Below, piece after piece: positions 1-8,217 of a stretch of 64,000 nucleotides of DNA. Origin of the DNA: Alicycliphilus denitrificans K601 (GTDB taxonomy: Bacteria > Pseudomonadota > Gammaproteobacteria > Burkholderiales > Burkholderiaceae_C). Position 1 is the stretch's first letter. Every line of letters begins with the position of its first letter. The notes beneath the pieces are model-generated. The model made no database searches. It was not told where the DNA came from and was given only the letters and a program-made list of their open reading frames with translations. The position numbers were made by a program, and so were the translations under genes. The stretch spans positions 124,001 to 188,000 of the forward strand of contig NC_015422.1 of NCBI RefSeq assembly GCF_000204645.1, written 5' to 3'.

Positions 1-1032
<1,032 letters not shown>

Positions 1033-1035
1033 CCC

Positions 1036-1716
1036 TTAGGCGCGGCGCAGCGTGAAGGTGCCGGGCCAGCGCTGTGCGACGGCCTGCGGAGGGGCCCAGG
1101 CGGGCGCGCCATCCGTGCGGCATTCCTGCAGCGCCCAGTGCTGTACGCCCTCGGCCGCCAGGGCGTCGGCGAGGGCCTGCAGGTCGTCATCGCCGTACAG
1201 GCCCGCGTTCCAGGTGGTGCGGCACTCATGGGCCACGCCGCTGGCGAGCACGAGCCGCAGCGACTCCCATGCCTTCGCCCCGCTGCCCGGCGTGCGCGTG
1301 ATCGCGTCGTAGCGGTGCAGCGGCGCCTTGATGTCCAGCCCCACCCAGTCGAGCAGCGGCAGCAGGGTGGCCAGCCGCTCGGGGTACATGCCGGCGGTGT
1401 GCAGCCCCGTGGCGAAGCCCATCGCGCGCACGCGCGCCAGCGCGTCGGGCAGGCCGGCCTGCAGCGTGGGCTCGCCGCCCGAGAACACCACGCCGTCGAG
1501 CAGGCCGCGCCGCGCGTGCAGCAACTGCTGCACGTCGGCCCAGGCGTGGGCCGTGGGCGTGGCGGCGTCGAGCAGCCCGGTGTTGTGGCAATAGCCGCAG
1601 CGCCAGGGGCAGCCCTGGCAGAACACCACGGCCGCGAGGCGGCCGGGGAAGTCGATGGTGGTGAGCGGCGTCAGGCCGCCGATGCGCAGCGCTTCAGCAG
1701 GCGTTGCTGCAGCCAC
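1036..1716 (-). CDS. nrdG: anaerobic ribonucleoside-triphosphate reductase activating protein (radical SAM activase)
   Basis: 226 residues. The protein is a radical SAM enzyme that would use a 4Fe-4S cluster and S-adenosylmethionine to place the glycyl radical on class III ribonucleotide reductase. The cluster motif CxxxCxxC is visible as CPWRCGYC at about residues 36-43, followed by the SAM-binding GGEPTLQ motif near residue 81. It is the last gene of the leftward nrdD operon; its start overlaps the end of the preceding 66-residue glycyl-radical gene by 23 bases, which suggests translational coupling. Its size and the motif L-TTIDFPG resemble the stand-alone NrdG/PflA-like activases found beside two-part NrdD proteins. 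The context makes NrdG far more likely than a pyruvate formate-lyase activase. Confidence 0.9.
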   Translation of the reverse strand: MAAATPAEALRIGGLTPLTTIDFPGRLAAVVFCQGCPWRCGYCHNTGLLDAATPTAHAWADVQQLLHARRGLLDGVVFSGGEPTLQAGLPDALARVRAMGFATGLHTAGMYPERLATLLPLLDWVGLDIKAPLHRYDAITRTPGSGAKAWESLRLVLASGVAHECRTTWNAGLYGDDDLQALADALAAEGVQHWALQECRTDGAPAWAPPQAVAQRWPGTFTLRRA

Positions 1717-1894
1717 GCGCGTGCTCGGAGAAAAACTGGCGCTCGTTGTGCTCGCCCTGCTTGCCCACGTTGAAGCTGGCCACGGGGCGGTGGTAGCCCA
1801 TCACGCGGGTCCAGACCTCGCAGGGCTGGCGCTCGTCGTCGGTGAGCTGCACGGCGGCCAGGGCGGCTTGTTCGGTGGTGGAGAAATGGCTCAT
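1694..1894 (-). CDS. nrdD: separate glycyl-radical domain of class III ribonucleotide reductase (66 aa)
   Basis: A 66-residue protein that carries the radical-bearing C-terminal part of class III ribonucleotide reductase as its own gene. The core CEVWTRVMGYHRPV holds the glycyl-radical site (Gly33 in the RVMGY motif), and the tail with GKQGEHNERQFF is typical of the end of NrdD proteins. The ATG at 1894 is preceded by a good ribosome site (AAGGAG, spacing about 7), so it is translated independently and not simply the product of a frameshift. The neighbouring large nrdD ends 82 bases upstream, just after its zinc motif, and lacks this segment. The gap between the two holds a copy of the dispersed repeat. 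Cys25 here could supply an extra ligand or redox thiol. The two proteins presumably assemble into one active site. Confidence 0.85.
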   Translation of the reverse strand: MSHFSTTEQAALAAVQLTDDERQPCEVWTRVMGYHRPVASFNVGKQGEHNERQFFSEHARGCSNAC

Positions 1895-1924
1895 GGTGAA
1901 CTCCTTGGGGGGTTGAAAACTACG

Positions 1925-1973
1925 GTTTTGATAGCTGCTTGCGCTTGATGGGTAAGGGATGGAGGCCGATTTG
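1925..1973 (+). repeat. dispersed intergenic hairpin repeat, copy 1
   Basis: About 49 bases matching the shared pattern gatagctgc-n-gcgcttgatgggtaag-n-ggaggcc. The centre can form a short stem between GCGCTT and the following AAG-rich arm, here degraded. It separates the large nrdD gene from its small glycyl-radical gene. Confidence 0.7.
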
Positions 1974-1976
1974 GCT

Positions 1977-4007
1977 TCAAGCCGCGAGCAGGTGCCGGCG
2001 CTTGGCCGCCAGCCGCTCTTCATCGCACGTGGGGCAGAACGGGTGCTCGCCCGCCAGGTAGCCGTGCGTGGGGCAGATGGAGAACGTCGGCGTGACGGTG
2101 ATGTAGGGCAGGCGGAAGTTGGTCAGCGCGCGCTTGACCAGCTCGCGGCAGGCCGCGCCGCTGGAGATGCGCTCGCCCATGTAAAGGTGCAGCACGGTGC
2201 CGCCGGTGTACTTGCCCTGCAGGGCCTCTTGCCGCTGCAGCGCCTCGAACGGGTCGTCGGTGAAGCCCACGGGCAGCTGCGAGCTGTTGGTGTAGTAGGG
2301 CTGCTCGGCCGTGCCGGCCTGCAGGATGGCGGGCCAGCGCTTCTTGTCTTCCTTGGCGAAGCGGTAGGTCGTGCCCTCGGCAGGCGTGGCCTCCAGGTTG
2401 TAGAGGTGGCCGGTTTCTTCCTGGAAAGCCGTCATGCGTGCGCGCACATGGTCCAGCAGGCGCAGGGCGAAGGCGTGGCCCCATGTGCTGGTGATGTCGT
2501 GCGCGTCGTGCGTGAAGTTGCGCACCATCTCGTTGATGCCGTTCACGCCCAGCGTGCTGAAGTGGTTGCGCAGCGTGCCCAGGTAGCGCTTGGTGTACGG
2601 GAACAGGCCCTGGTCCATGAGGCGCTGGATGAGCTTGCGCTTGACTTCCAGGCTTTGCTTGCCGAGTTCGAGCAAACGATCCAGGGCGGCGAACAGGCCC
2701 GCCTCGTCGCCCGCGTGCAGGTAGCCCAGGCGCGCGCAGTTGACGGTGACCACGCCCAGGCTGCCGGTCTGCTCCGCGCTGCCGAACAGGCCATTGCCGC
2801 GCTTCAAGAGCTCGCGCAGGTCGAGCTGCAGCCGACAGCACATGGAGCGCACCATGTTCGGCGACAGCTCCGAGTTGATGAAGTTCTGGAAGTACGGCAG
2901 GCCGTACTTGGCCGTCATGTCGAACAGGGCGGCGGCGTTCTCGCTCTCCCAGGGGAAGTCGGGCGTGATGTTGTACGTGGGAATGGGGAAGGTGAACACG
3001 CGGCCCTTGGCGTCGCCCGTGGTCATGACGTCGATGTAGGCGCGGTTGATCAGGTCCATTTCGGCCTGCAGCTCGCCGTAGCAAAACGGCATCTCCACGC
3101 CGCCGATCACCGGCACCTGATCGCGCAGGTCCTCCGGGCAGGTCCAGTCGAAGGTGAGGTTGGTGAACGGCGTCTGCGTGCCCCAGCGCGAGGGCACGTT
3201 GAGGTTGTAGACCAGCTCCTGGATGCACTGGCGCACGGCGGCGTAGTCCATGCCGTCCTTGCGCACGAAGGGCGCCATGTAGGTGTCGAACGACGAGAAC
3301 GCCTGCGCGCCGGCCCATTCGTTTTGCAGCGTGCCCAGGAAGTTCACGATCTGCCCCACGGCGGAGCTCATGTGCTTGGGCGACCCCGCCTCTACCTTGC
3401 CCGGCACGCCGTTCAGCCCCTCGTGCAGCAGCGTGCGCAGCGACCAGCCGGCGCAGTAGCCGCTGAGCATGTCCAGGTCGTGGATGTGGATGTCGCCGCT
3501 GCGGTGCGCCTCGCCGATCTCGGGCGCGTAGACATGCGAAAGCCAGTAGTTGGCCGTCACCTTGCCCGCCACGTTGAGGATCAGCCCGCCGAGCGAGTAG
3601 CCCTGGTTGGCGTTGGCGTTCACGCGCCAGTCGGCGCGCGTGAGGTATTCGTTGATGGAGCTTTCCACGTGCACCAGCGTCTGCCGGTCGGCGCGCAGCA
3701 GCGCGTGGCGCTGGCGGTGGGCCATGTAGGCGCGCGCGGTCTGCAGGTGGTTGGCGGCGATCAGCGTCTGCTCCACCACGTCCTGGATCTGCTCGATGGC
3801 GGGCGCCTCGCCGCGGAAGCGGTGGATGAGCACCTTGGTCGCCTGGGCGGTGAGCAACTGCGCCTCGTCGGCACCGAAATCGCCGGTAGCGCTGCCCGCG
3901 CGCGCGATGGCCGAGCGGATGCGCTCGGCATCGAACGCGGCGCGCTCGCCGTTCCTCTGGATCACGTCGCGCGGCAGGGTGGCGACAGGGGCTGGTGGTG
4001 GCGTCAT
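1977..4007 (-). CDS. nrdD: anaerobic (class III) ribonucleoside-triphosphate reductase, catalytic subunit without the radical domain
   Basis: 676 residues; reduces ribonucleoside triphosphates to deoxy forms when oxygen is absent. An N-terminal ATP-cone (about residues 14-105, starting VIQRNGERAAF) provides allosteric control by ATP/dATP. The ten-stranded barrel shows class III signatures such as RWGTQTPFTNLT and MCCRLQLD. Near the C-terminus is the zinc site Cys645-x2-His648 ... Cys658-x2-Cys661 (one of the usual four cysteines is a histidine). The protein then stops after AAKRRHLLAA, before the glycyl-radical motif, which is encoded by the next gene. The ATG at 4007 has an AAGGAA ribosome site, and two NrdR boxes lie directly upstream, so repression by NrdR is expected. 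The missing radical domain within the chain is the main oddity. Confidence 0.93.
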   Translation of the reverse strand: MTPPPAPVATLPRDVIQRNGERAAFDAERIRSAIARAGSATGDFGADEAQLLTAQATKVLIHRFRGEAPAIEQIQDVVEQTLIAANHLQTARAYMAHRQRHALLRADRQTLVHVESSINEYLTRADWRVNANANQGYSLGGLILNVAGKVTANYWLSHVYAPEIGEAHRSGDIHIHDLDMLSGYCAGWSLRTLLHEGLNGVPGKVEAGSPKHMSSAVGQIVNFLGTLQNEWAGAQAFSSFDTYMAPFVRKDGMDYAAVRQCIQELVYNLNVPSRWGTQTPFTNLTFDWTCPEDLRDQVPVIGGVEMPFCYGELQAEMDLINRAYIDVMTTGDAKGRVFTFPIPTYNITPDFPWESENAAALFDMTAKYGLPYFQNFINSELSPNMVRSMCCRLQLDLRELLKRGNGLFGSAEQTGSLGVVTVNCARLGYLHAGDEAGLFAALDRLLELGKQSLEVKRKLIQRLMDQGLFPYTKRYLGTLRNHFSTLGVNGINEMVRNFTHDAHDITSTWGHAFALRLLDHVRARMTAFQEETGHLYNLEATPAEGTTYRFAKEDKKRWPAILQAGTAEQPYYTNSSQLPVGFTDDPFEALQRQEALQGKYTGGTVLHLYMGERISSGAACRELVKRALTNFRLPYITVTPTFSICPTHGYLAGEHPFCPTCDEERLAAKRRHLLAA

Positions 4008-4019
4008 GGCTTTCCTTGA

Positions 4020-4035
4020 GCACTACATATAGCGT
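4020..4035. promoter_or_regulatory. NrdR box, promoter-distal to none (box nearest nrdD start)
   Basis: GCACTACATATAGCGT matches 13 of 16 positions of the NrdR consensus ACACWATATATWGTGT. It lies immediately upstream of the nrdD ribosome site. A second box begins 32 bases further upstream, the three-helical-turn spacing typical of NrdR operators. Confidence 0.8.
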
Positions 4036-4051
4036 TGAAGATACATTTGAA

Positions 4052-4067
4052 ACACTATAGGTAGTTT
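4052..4067. promoter_or_regulatory. NrdR box, upstream member of the pair
   Basis: ACACTATAGGTAGTTT matches 13 of 16 positions of the NrdR consensus. Start-to-start distance to the other box is 32 bases, so both would face the same side of the helix and bind an NrdR oligomer that represses nrdD-nrdG. Confidence 0.8.
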
Positions 4068-4080
4068 GACGAAGCGCAAA

Positions 4081-4110
4081 GCGCCGGCCTTGGACGGGCA
4101 AGGCCGGCGC
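4081..4110 (-). terminator. strong hairpin, probable terminator of the EAL/GGDEF gene
   Basis: A perfect 11-bp inverted repeat (GCGCCGGCCTT / AAGGCCGGCGC) with an 8-base loop lies 22 bases past the stop of the leftward EAL gene. On the minus strand it is followed by TTTGCGCTT, a weak U tract, so termination there is likely but not ideal. It separates this gene from the nrdD promoter. Confidence 0.6.
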
Positions 4111-4131
4111 ATCGGGAGGAGTGGGGCGGGG

Positions 4132-7100
4132 TCAGGCGCCGCGCTGCGGCAGGCCCTTGGCGAATGCTTCGAAGGCGCGAGGCTCCAGGGGCCTGCTGTA
4201 CCAGTAGCCCTGTATTTCGTCGCAGCCGCAGTCGTGCAGCAGGGCGGCCTGCTCGGCCGTCTCGACGCCCTCGGCGAGGGTCGACAGGTGCAGACTGTGC
4301 GCCATGCGGACGATGGCCGTCACGATGGCCATGTCGCTGGTCTTCTCGGCCAGCTCGCGCACGAAGGACTGGTCGATCTTGAGCTTGTCGATGGTGTAGC
4401 GCTTGAGGTAGCTCATGGACGAATAGCCGGTGCCGAAGTCGTCCAGCGCCACCTTGAAGCCCATGTCGTGCAGGCGCCGGATGGTGGTCTCGGCCAGCTC
4501 CGGGTGCTTGAGCGCCACGGCCTCCGTCAGTTCCACCTCGATGCGCTGCGGCGACACGTCCACGCGCTGCAGGATGTGCAGCAATTCCTCGGCCAGCTGG
4601 GGGCGGGCAAACTGCGCCGCCGACACGTTCACCGCGACCACCAGCGGCGGAAGGCCGGCGGCGTCCCACGCGCGCAGCTGCTGCGCGGCTTGTTCCACCA
4701 CCCAGAAGTCGATGGCCGTGATGGCGCCGCTTTGCTCGGCGATGGGGATGAACTCCGCCGGCGACACCAGCCCCCACTGCGGGTGGCGCCAGCGCAGCAG
4801 CGCCTCGGCGCCGACCAGCGCGCCGCTGCCCAGCGCGCGCTGGGGCTGGTAGACCAGGAACAGCTCGCCCTTGCGCGCCGCGTCCTTCAGGCCCGCCGCC
4901 AGCTCCAGCGAGCGCTGCGTGTGGGCCTGCATTTCGGGCGCGAAGAAGCGCAGGCCGTTGCGCCCGTCCTCCTTGACGCGGTACATGGCGAGCTCGGCCG
5001 CCGAGGCCAGGGTGCCGGCCGTCCGGGCATCGTCGGGATACACGGCGACGCCCGCCGATGCGCTGACCGACACGGGATGGCCCTGCACCGATGTGGCGGT
5101 TTGCAGAAGCCGCAGGGCCTCCTGCGCCATGAGCGCGACGCTGGCCTGGTCTGCCTGCGGCACGATGGCCACGAAGGCGTCCCCCGAATAGCGGGCCAGC
5201 GCGTTCTGGGTCCCCAGGCAGGAGCGCAGGCGGTTGGCCGCCTCCACCAGCAGCTCGTCTCCGGCCGTGTGGCCGAGCGACTCGTTGATCAGCTTGAAGT
5301 TGTCCAGGTCGAACCACAGCATGGAAAGCCGCCCGTGGCTCGCTCCGGCCCTCTCGATGGCCAGGGCCAGCCGCTCGTCGAAGGACTTCTTGTTGAGCAG
5401 GCCGGTCAGCGTGTCGAAATTCGACAGGGCCTGGATGCGCTCCTCGGCCTCGCGCTGCACAGTGATGTCTTCCTTGTGGGCGACGTAATGCGTCACCTGG
5501 CCGGAGAGGTCACGGATCGGGTAGAGGGAAACGATTTCGGTGTAGATATGGCCGTTCTTGCGCCGGTTGACGAGTTCGCCCTGCCAAGGCTGGCCCTGGG
5601 GCAGCCTGCGCCACATCTCCTCGTAGACGGAGCGGGGCGTGAGACCGGACTGCAGCATCCGGGGGTTCTTCCCCAGAATTTCCTGCGCGCTGTAGCCGCT
5701 GACTTCGCTGAAGGCCCGGTTGACGTACAGCACGTTGGCCCTCACGTCGGTGATGACCACCTGGTGCGGGCTTTGCTCCAGCGCTTCGGACAGGCGCAGG
5801 ATGACCGCATCCTGGCGGCGCTGCACCACGCGCCTCCAGATGGCGTAGGCCAGGGCCTGCAGCGCCTGGGCGTCCTGCCTGTCGTAGTCCTCGGCCTTGT
5901 TGGCCACGCCCAGCAGCATGCGCGTGCGGCCGCCTTCCTGCACGGGCAGGCTCATCCAGCGCAGCAGGGCGTCGCCGGGCGGCGGCTGGTTCTGGATGCG
6001 CTGGGCGGCGCACTCCTGGCGCCAGACTTCCGCCTGGGCCGGCATGCCGCCCGCCGCTCCCGCCGAACAGGCCGCGAGCTCGGGGTCCTGGCCATCGTGC
6101 ACGAAATGCAGGACGGCGAACGGACTGTGCGTGAGCCGCTCGACATGCCGGATGCCACGCTGCAGGAAGTCCGCCTCGAGCTCCTGGACGTCGCTGTGCT
6201 GCAGGTCCAGCAGGCTCGCGTTCAGGCGGGCCTCGAACGCGATGCGCTGCTCGTCGTGCACCGTGGCGGTGATGTCCCGCACCAGGGTCAGGTAGGTGTC
6301 CTCGCGCCCCGCGGGATTGGCCTTCCTGGCGATGGCTAGCTCGAAGTGGTGCACGCCGGACGGCAGCGCTAGGCGGAAGCGCTGGCCGCGGGCCACGCCG
6401 CTGCGCTCGGCCTCGGCCAGCGCGTCGAGGCACGCGGCGGCGGCCTGCGCGGGCAGGATCTCGCCGAGCCGCCTGCCCAGCAGCTGGCCGGCCGGCGCCG
6501 CCAGCTTGCTCGCGTCGTTGGCGTGCACCGACAGGTAGACGCCCTGGCGGTTCAGCTCGAACAGCAGGTCGGGCAGCGTGTCCAGCATGGCCCGGTGCTG
6601 GGCCTCGGAAGCCTGCAGCTCCTGGTACGGCGCCTGCACCGTCTCCACGAACAGGCCCCGGTACAGGAAGGCACAGGCCATGATCTTGTAGAGGTGCCCG
6701 GTCACGTTGTAGATGTCGGTGACGTTGGCGTAGAGCGTGAAGAAGAACTCGCCCATGGCCATGGTGAATGCGGCCAGCGCCAGGCGCGTCAGGCCGAATT
6801 CGCGGTCCTGGCGCAGATGCGTCAGAAAGCCCATGCCCGCCAGCACGTAGGCGGCGATCAGGCCGTACTCGAAGTCGATCTTGAATTTCGTCAGCCCCAC
6901 GTCTGGGATGAAGGTGGGCGGCACCGACTGCGGGTGGAGCAGCACCACGTAGTGCACCGCGCCCACGAACAGCAGCACGCACGCAAGGCTCCAGCAGCGC
7001 GCGCGCGGGCCCAGCCGGTTGTCGTGGCGCTGCGGCCAGAAGGCCGCGCACAGCAGGGCCAGGGCCGCGAGGCTGCGCGCCGCCAGCCAGAAAAGAATGG

Positions 7101-7434
7101 CTTTTTCCGGCCCGTTGGGGGTGATGAAGTCCGGCATGCCCGCGTAGGACAGGCAGTGGCTCATGTCCAGGATGGCCACGCCCAGCAGGCCCGGGCCGAG
7201 GACGAGGTCGCGCCCGTTGGGCCGGTATTTCTGCGTGGCCCAGGCAATGCCGAACACCATGGCCGCCATGGCGATGGAGAGCACCTCCATGCTCGTGTGC
7301 AGCGGCAGGTAGCGCGCCAGGCCCCGGGCGGCGTCAGGCGCCGGGAACAGCTGCACCAGCAACAGCCCGGCCAGCAGGCCGGCGAGCCAGTAGAGGGATT
7401 TGCGAAGCTCCGTTCGATGTGTGGGGTGCATCAT
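4132..7434 (-). CDS. membrane-anchored PAS-GGDEF-EAL protein (MASE3-type sensor), probable c-di-GMP phosphodiesterase
   Basis: About 1100 residues. The N-terminal third is a multi-pass MASE3-like sensor domain (to about residue 245; contains SYAGMPDFITPN and FWLAARS), followed by a PAS-like domain, a GAF-like segment with FAVLHFVHDG, a PAS-PAC domain (GKNPRMLQSG near 600), GGDEF and EAL. The cyclase signature is degenerate: SGDAF near residue 749 in place of GGDEF. The EAL domain keeps the catalytic landmarks EALLRW (about 876), LDDFGTGYSS and KIDQSF, so degradation of cyclic di-GMP is the likely activity, with the GGDEF serving as a GTP sensor at most. I take the ATG at 7434; a GTG at 7464 is also in frame, and neither has a strong ribosome site. 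It is monocistronic. Confidence 0.85.
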   Translation of the reverse strand: MMHPTHRTELRKSLYWLAGLLAGLLLVQLFPAPDAARGLARYLPLHTSMEVLSIAMAAMVFGIAWATQKYRPNGRDLVLGPGLLGVAILDMSHCLSYAGMPDFITPNGPEKAILFWLAARSLAALALLCAAFWPQRHDNRLGPRARCWSLACVLLFVGAVHYVVLLHPQSVPPTFIPDVGLTKFKIDFEYGLIAAYVLAGMGFLTHLRQDREFGLTRLALAAFTMAMGEFFFTLYANVTDIYNVTGHLYKIMACAFLYRGLFVETVQAPYQELQASEAQHRAMLDTLPDLLFELNRQGVYLSVHANDASKLAAPAGQLLGRRLGEILPAQAAAACLDALAEAERSGVARGQRFRLALPSGVHHFELAIARKANPAGREDTYLTLVRDITATVHDEQRIAFEARLNASLLDLQHSDVQELEADFLQRGIRHVERLTHSPFAVLHFVHDGQDPELAACSAGAAGGMPAQAEVWRQECAAQRIQNQPPPGDALLRWMSLPVQEGGRTRMLLGVANKAEDYDRQDAQALQALAYAIWRRVVQRRQDAVILRLSEALEQSPHQVVITDVRANVLYVNRAFSEVSGYSAQEILGKNPRMLQSGLTPRSVYEEMWRRLPQGQPWQGELVNRRKNGHIYTEIVSLYPIRDLSGQVTHYVAHKEDITVQREAEERIQALSNFDTLTGLLNKKSFDERLALAIERAGASHGRLSMLWFDLDNFKLINESLGHTAGDELLVEAANRLRSCLGTQNALARYSGDAFVAIVPQADQASVALMAQEALRLLQTATSVQGHPVSVSASAGVAVYPDDARTAGTLASAAELAMYRVKEDGRNGLRFFAPEMQAHTQRSLELAAGLKDAARKGELFLVYQPQRALGSGALVGAEALLRWRHPQWGLVSPAEFIPIAEQSGAITAIDFWVVEQAAQQLRAWDAAGLPPLVVAVNVSAAQFARPQLAEELLHILQRVDVSPQRIEVELTEAVALKHPELAETTIRRLHDMGFKVALDDFGTGYSSMSYLKRYTIDKLKIDQSFVRELAEKTSDMAIVTAIVRMAHSLHLSTLAEGVETAEQAALLHDCGCDEIQGYWYSRPLEPRAFEAFAKGLPQRGA

Positions 7435-7600
7435 CTTGAAACGCTGACCTGTGAATGGGCGCACGTCCCACGGTGGTGCACGACTTTCTTTTACGGAGTG
7501 TACAAAACTGTCTTTATGCGTTTGTAATTGTAAAAATCAAACGTCTGGCGGCGTCCTGCAGGACTTTTCAATGGCACCAAGGCAGGGGGCCGCAAAAGCA

Positions 7601-7624
7601 AAAAAAGCCGGCGCGATGCCGGCT
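7601..7624 (-). terminator. rho-independent terminator downstream of the hemerythrin gene
   Basis: On the minus strand the stem AGCCGGC / GCCGGCT closes a 5-base loop (ATCGC) and is followed by a run of T. It lies about 95 bases past the stop of the hemerythrin gene and would end the norB-hemerythrin transcript. Confidence 0.85.
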
Positions 7625-7683
7625 AAAGGCAAGTCGCCCGGAGGTCTTGCCGATGGAGTTGTTTATGGCTGAAGGTTCCTATT

Positions 7684-7715
7684 TATAAAAGCTTGCAGCT
7701 ATCAAAAAAGTAGTT
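7684..7715 (-). repeat. dispersed intergenic hairpin repeat, partial copy 2
   Basis: Read on the minus strand it gives TTTTTTGATAGCTGCAAGC, the first half of the repeat; the second half is missing. It lies between the hemerythrin gene and its terminator. Confidence 0.5.
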
Positions 7716-7719
7716 TTCT

Positions 7720-8148
7720 TCAGTGCGTCGCCATCGCCTCCTCGGCCTCGATGCGCGGGTAGAACTCGCGGTTCTCGCGCTGCATGCGCTCGTAGACGCG
7801 GCGCAGCACGTCGTTGGCTTCGCGGCGGAAGGACTGGGGATCGCCGCGCACGCTCTCGGCGGTGTTCCAGCGCCGCGCGAAGGCCATGAAGGCCGTGGCG
7901 ATGGAGCCCATGTCGTGCTGGAAGCGCTGGCTCAGGCGCGCCAGCTCGGGGTTGCCGGACTGGCTCAGCGCCGGGTACAGAAGGCGGTCTTCCACCGCCA
8001 GGTGCAGCTTGATGGTGGAGCTGATGGCCACGATGCCGCGTGCGATCGCGGCGGCGTTGCCCTCCACTCCAGCGTGGGCGAGCTGGCGCAGCCGGTCGAT
8101 CTGCCCCAGGATGTCCACGTGGTCATGCTTGAAACGGTCGATGTTCAT
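7720..8148 (-). CDS. hemerythrin (HHE) domain protein
   Basis: 142 residues forming one four-helix hemerythrin-type domain expected to hold a di-iron site. Visible ligands are the His-rich start FKHDHVDIL (about residues 5-13), IKLHLAVEDRLLYP (about 53-66), FQHDMGS, and the terminal REFYPRIEAEE. Such proteins bind O2 or NO or help repair iron centres under nitrosative stress. I chose the ATG at 8148, which follows a weak AAGAGT ribosome site and directly precedes the conserved region; a longer in-frame start at 8199 would add low-complexity residues. It lies 69 bases downstream of norB in the same direction, so it is probably co-transcribed and part of the NO response. Specific function (YtfE-like repair versus NO carrier) cannot be decided from sequence. 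Confidence 0.85.
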   Translation of the reverse strand: MNIDRFKHDHVDILGQIDRLRQLAHAGVEGNAAAIARGIVAISSTIKLHLAVEDRLLYPALSQSGNPELARLSQRFQHDMGSIATAFMAFARRWNTAESVRGDPQSFRREANDVLRRVYERMQRENREFYPRIEAEEAMATH

Positions 8149-8217
8149 GGCGGGTGACTCTTTCGTCGTCGTTGTGGGGCGCGGCGCTCGTGACGCCACG
8201 CCCCGGGGGAAGGCGCC

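Noticed and set aside
1895..1976. Simple frameshift splitting nrdD
   Set aside because: The small gene has its own start and AAGGAG site, and a non-coding repeat separates the two frames; a single base change would not fuse them.
4036..4051. FNR/ANR box in the nrdD promoter
   Set aside because: TTGAAGATACATTTGAA is only superficially like TTGAT-N4-ATCAA; spacing and half-sites do not fit, while the NrdR pair explains the region.
7435..7464. GTG at 7464 as start of the EAL/GGDEF protein
   Set aside because: No ribosome site precedes it; the ATG at 7434 is also weak but sits closer to the first membrane helix. Left as an alternative in the feature.
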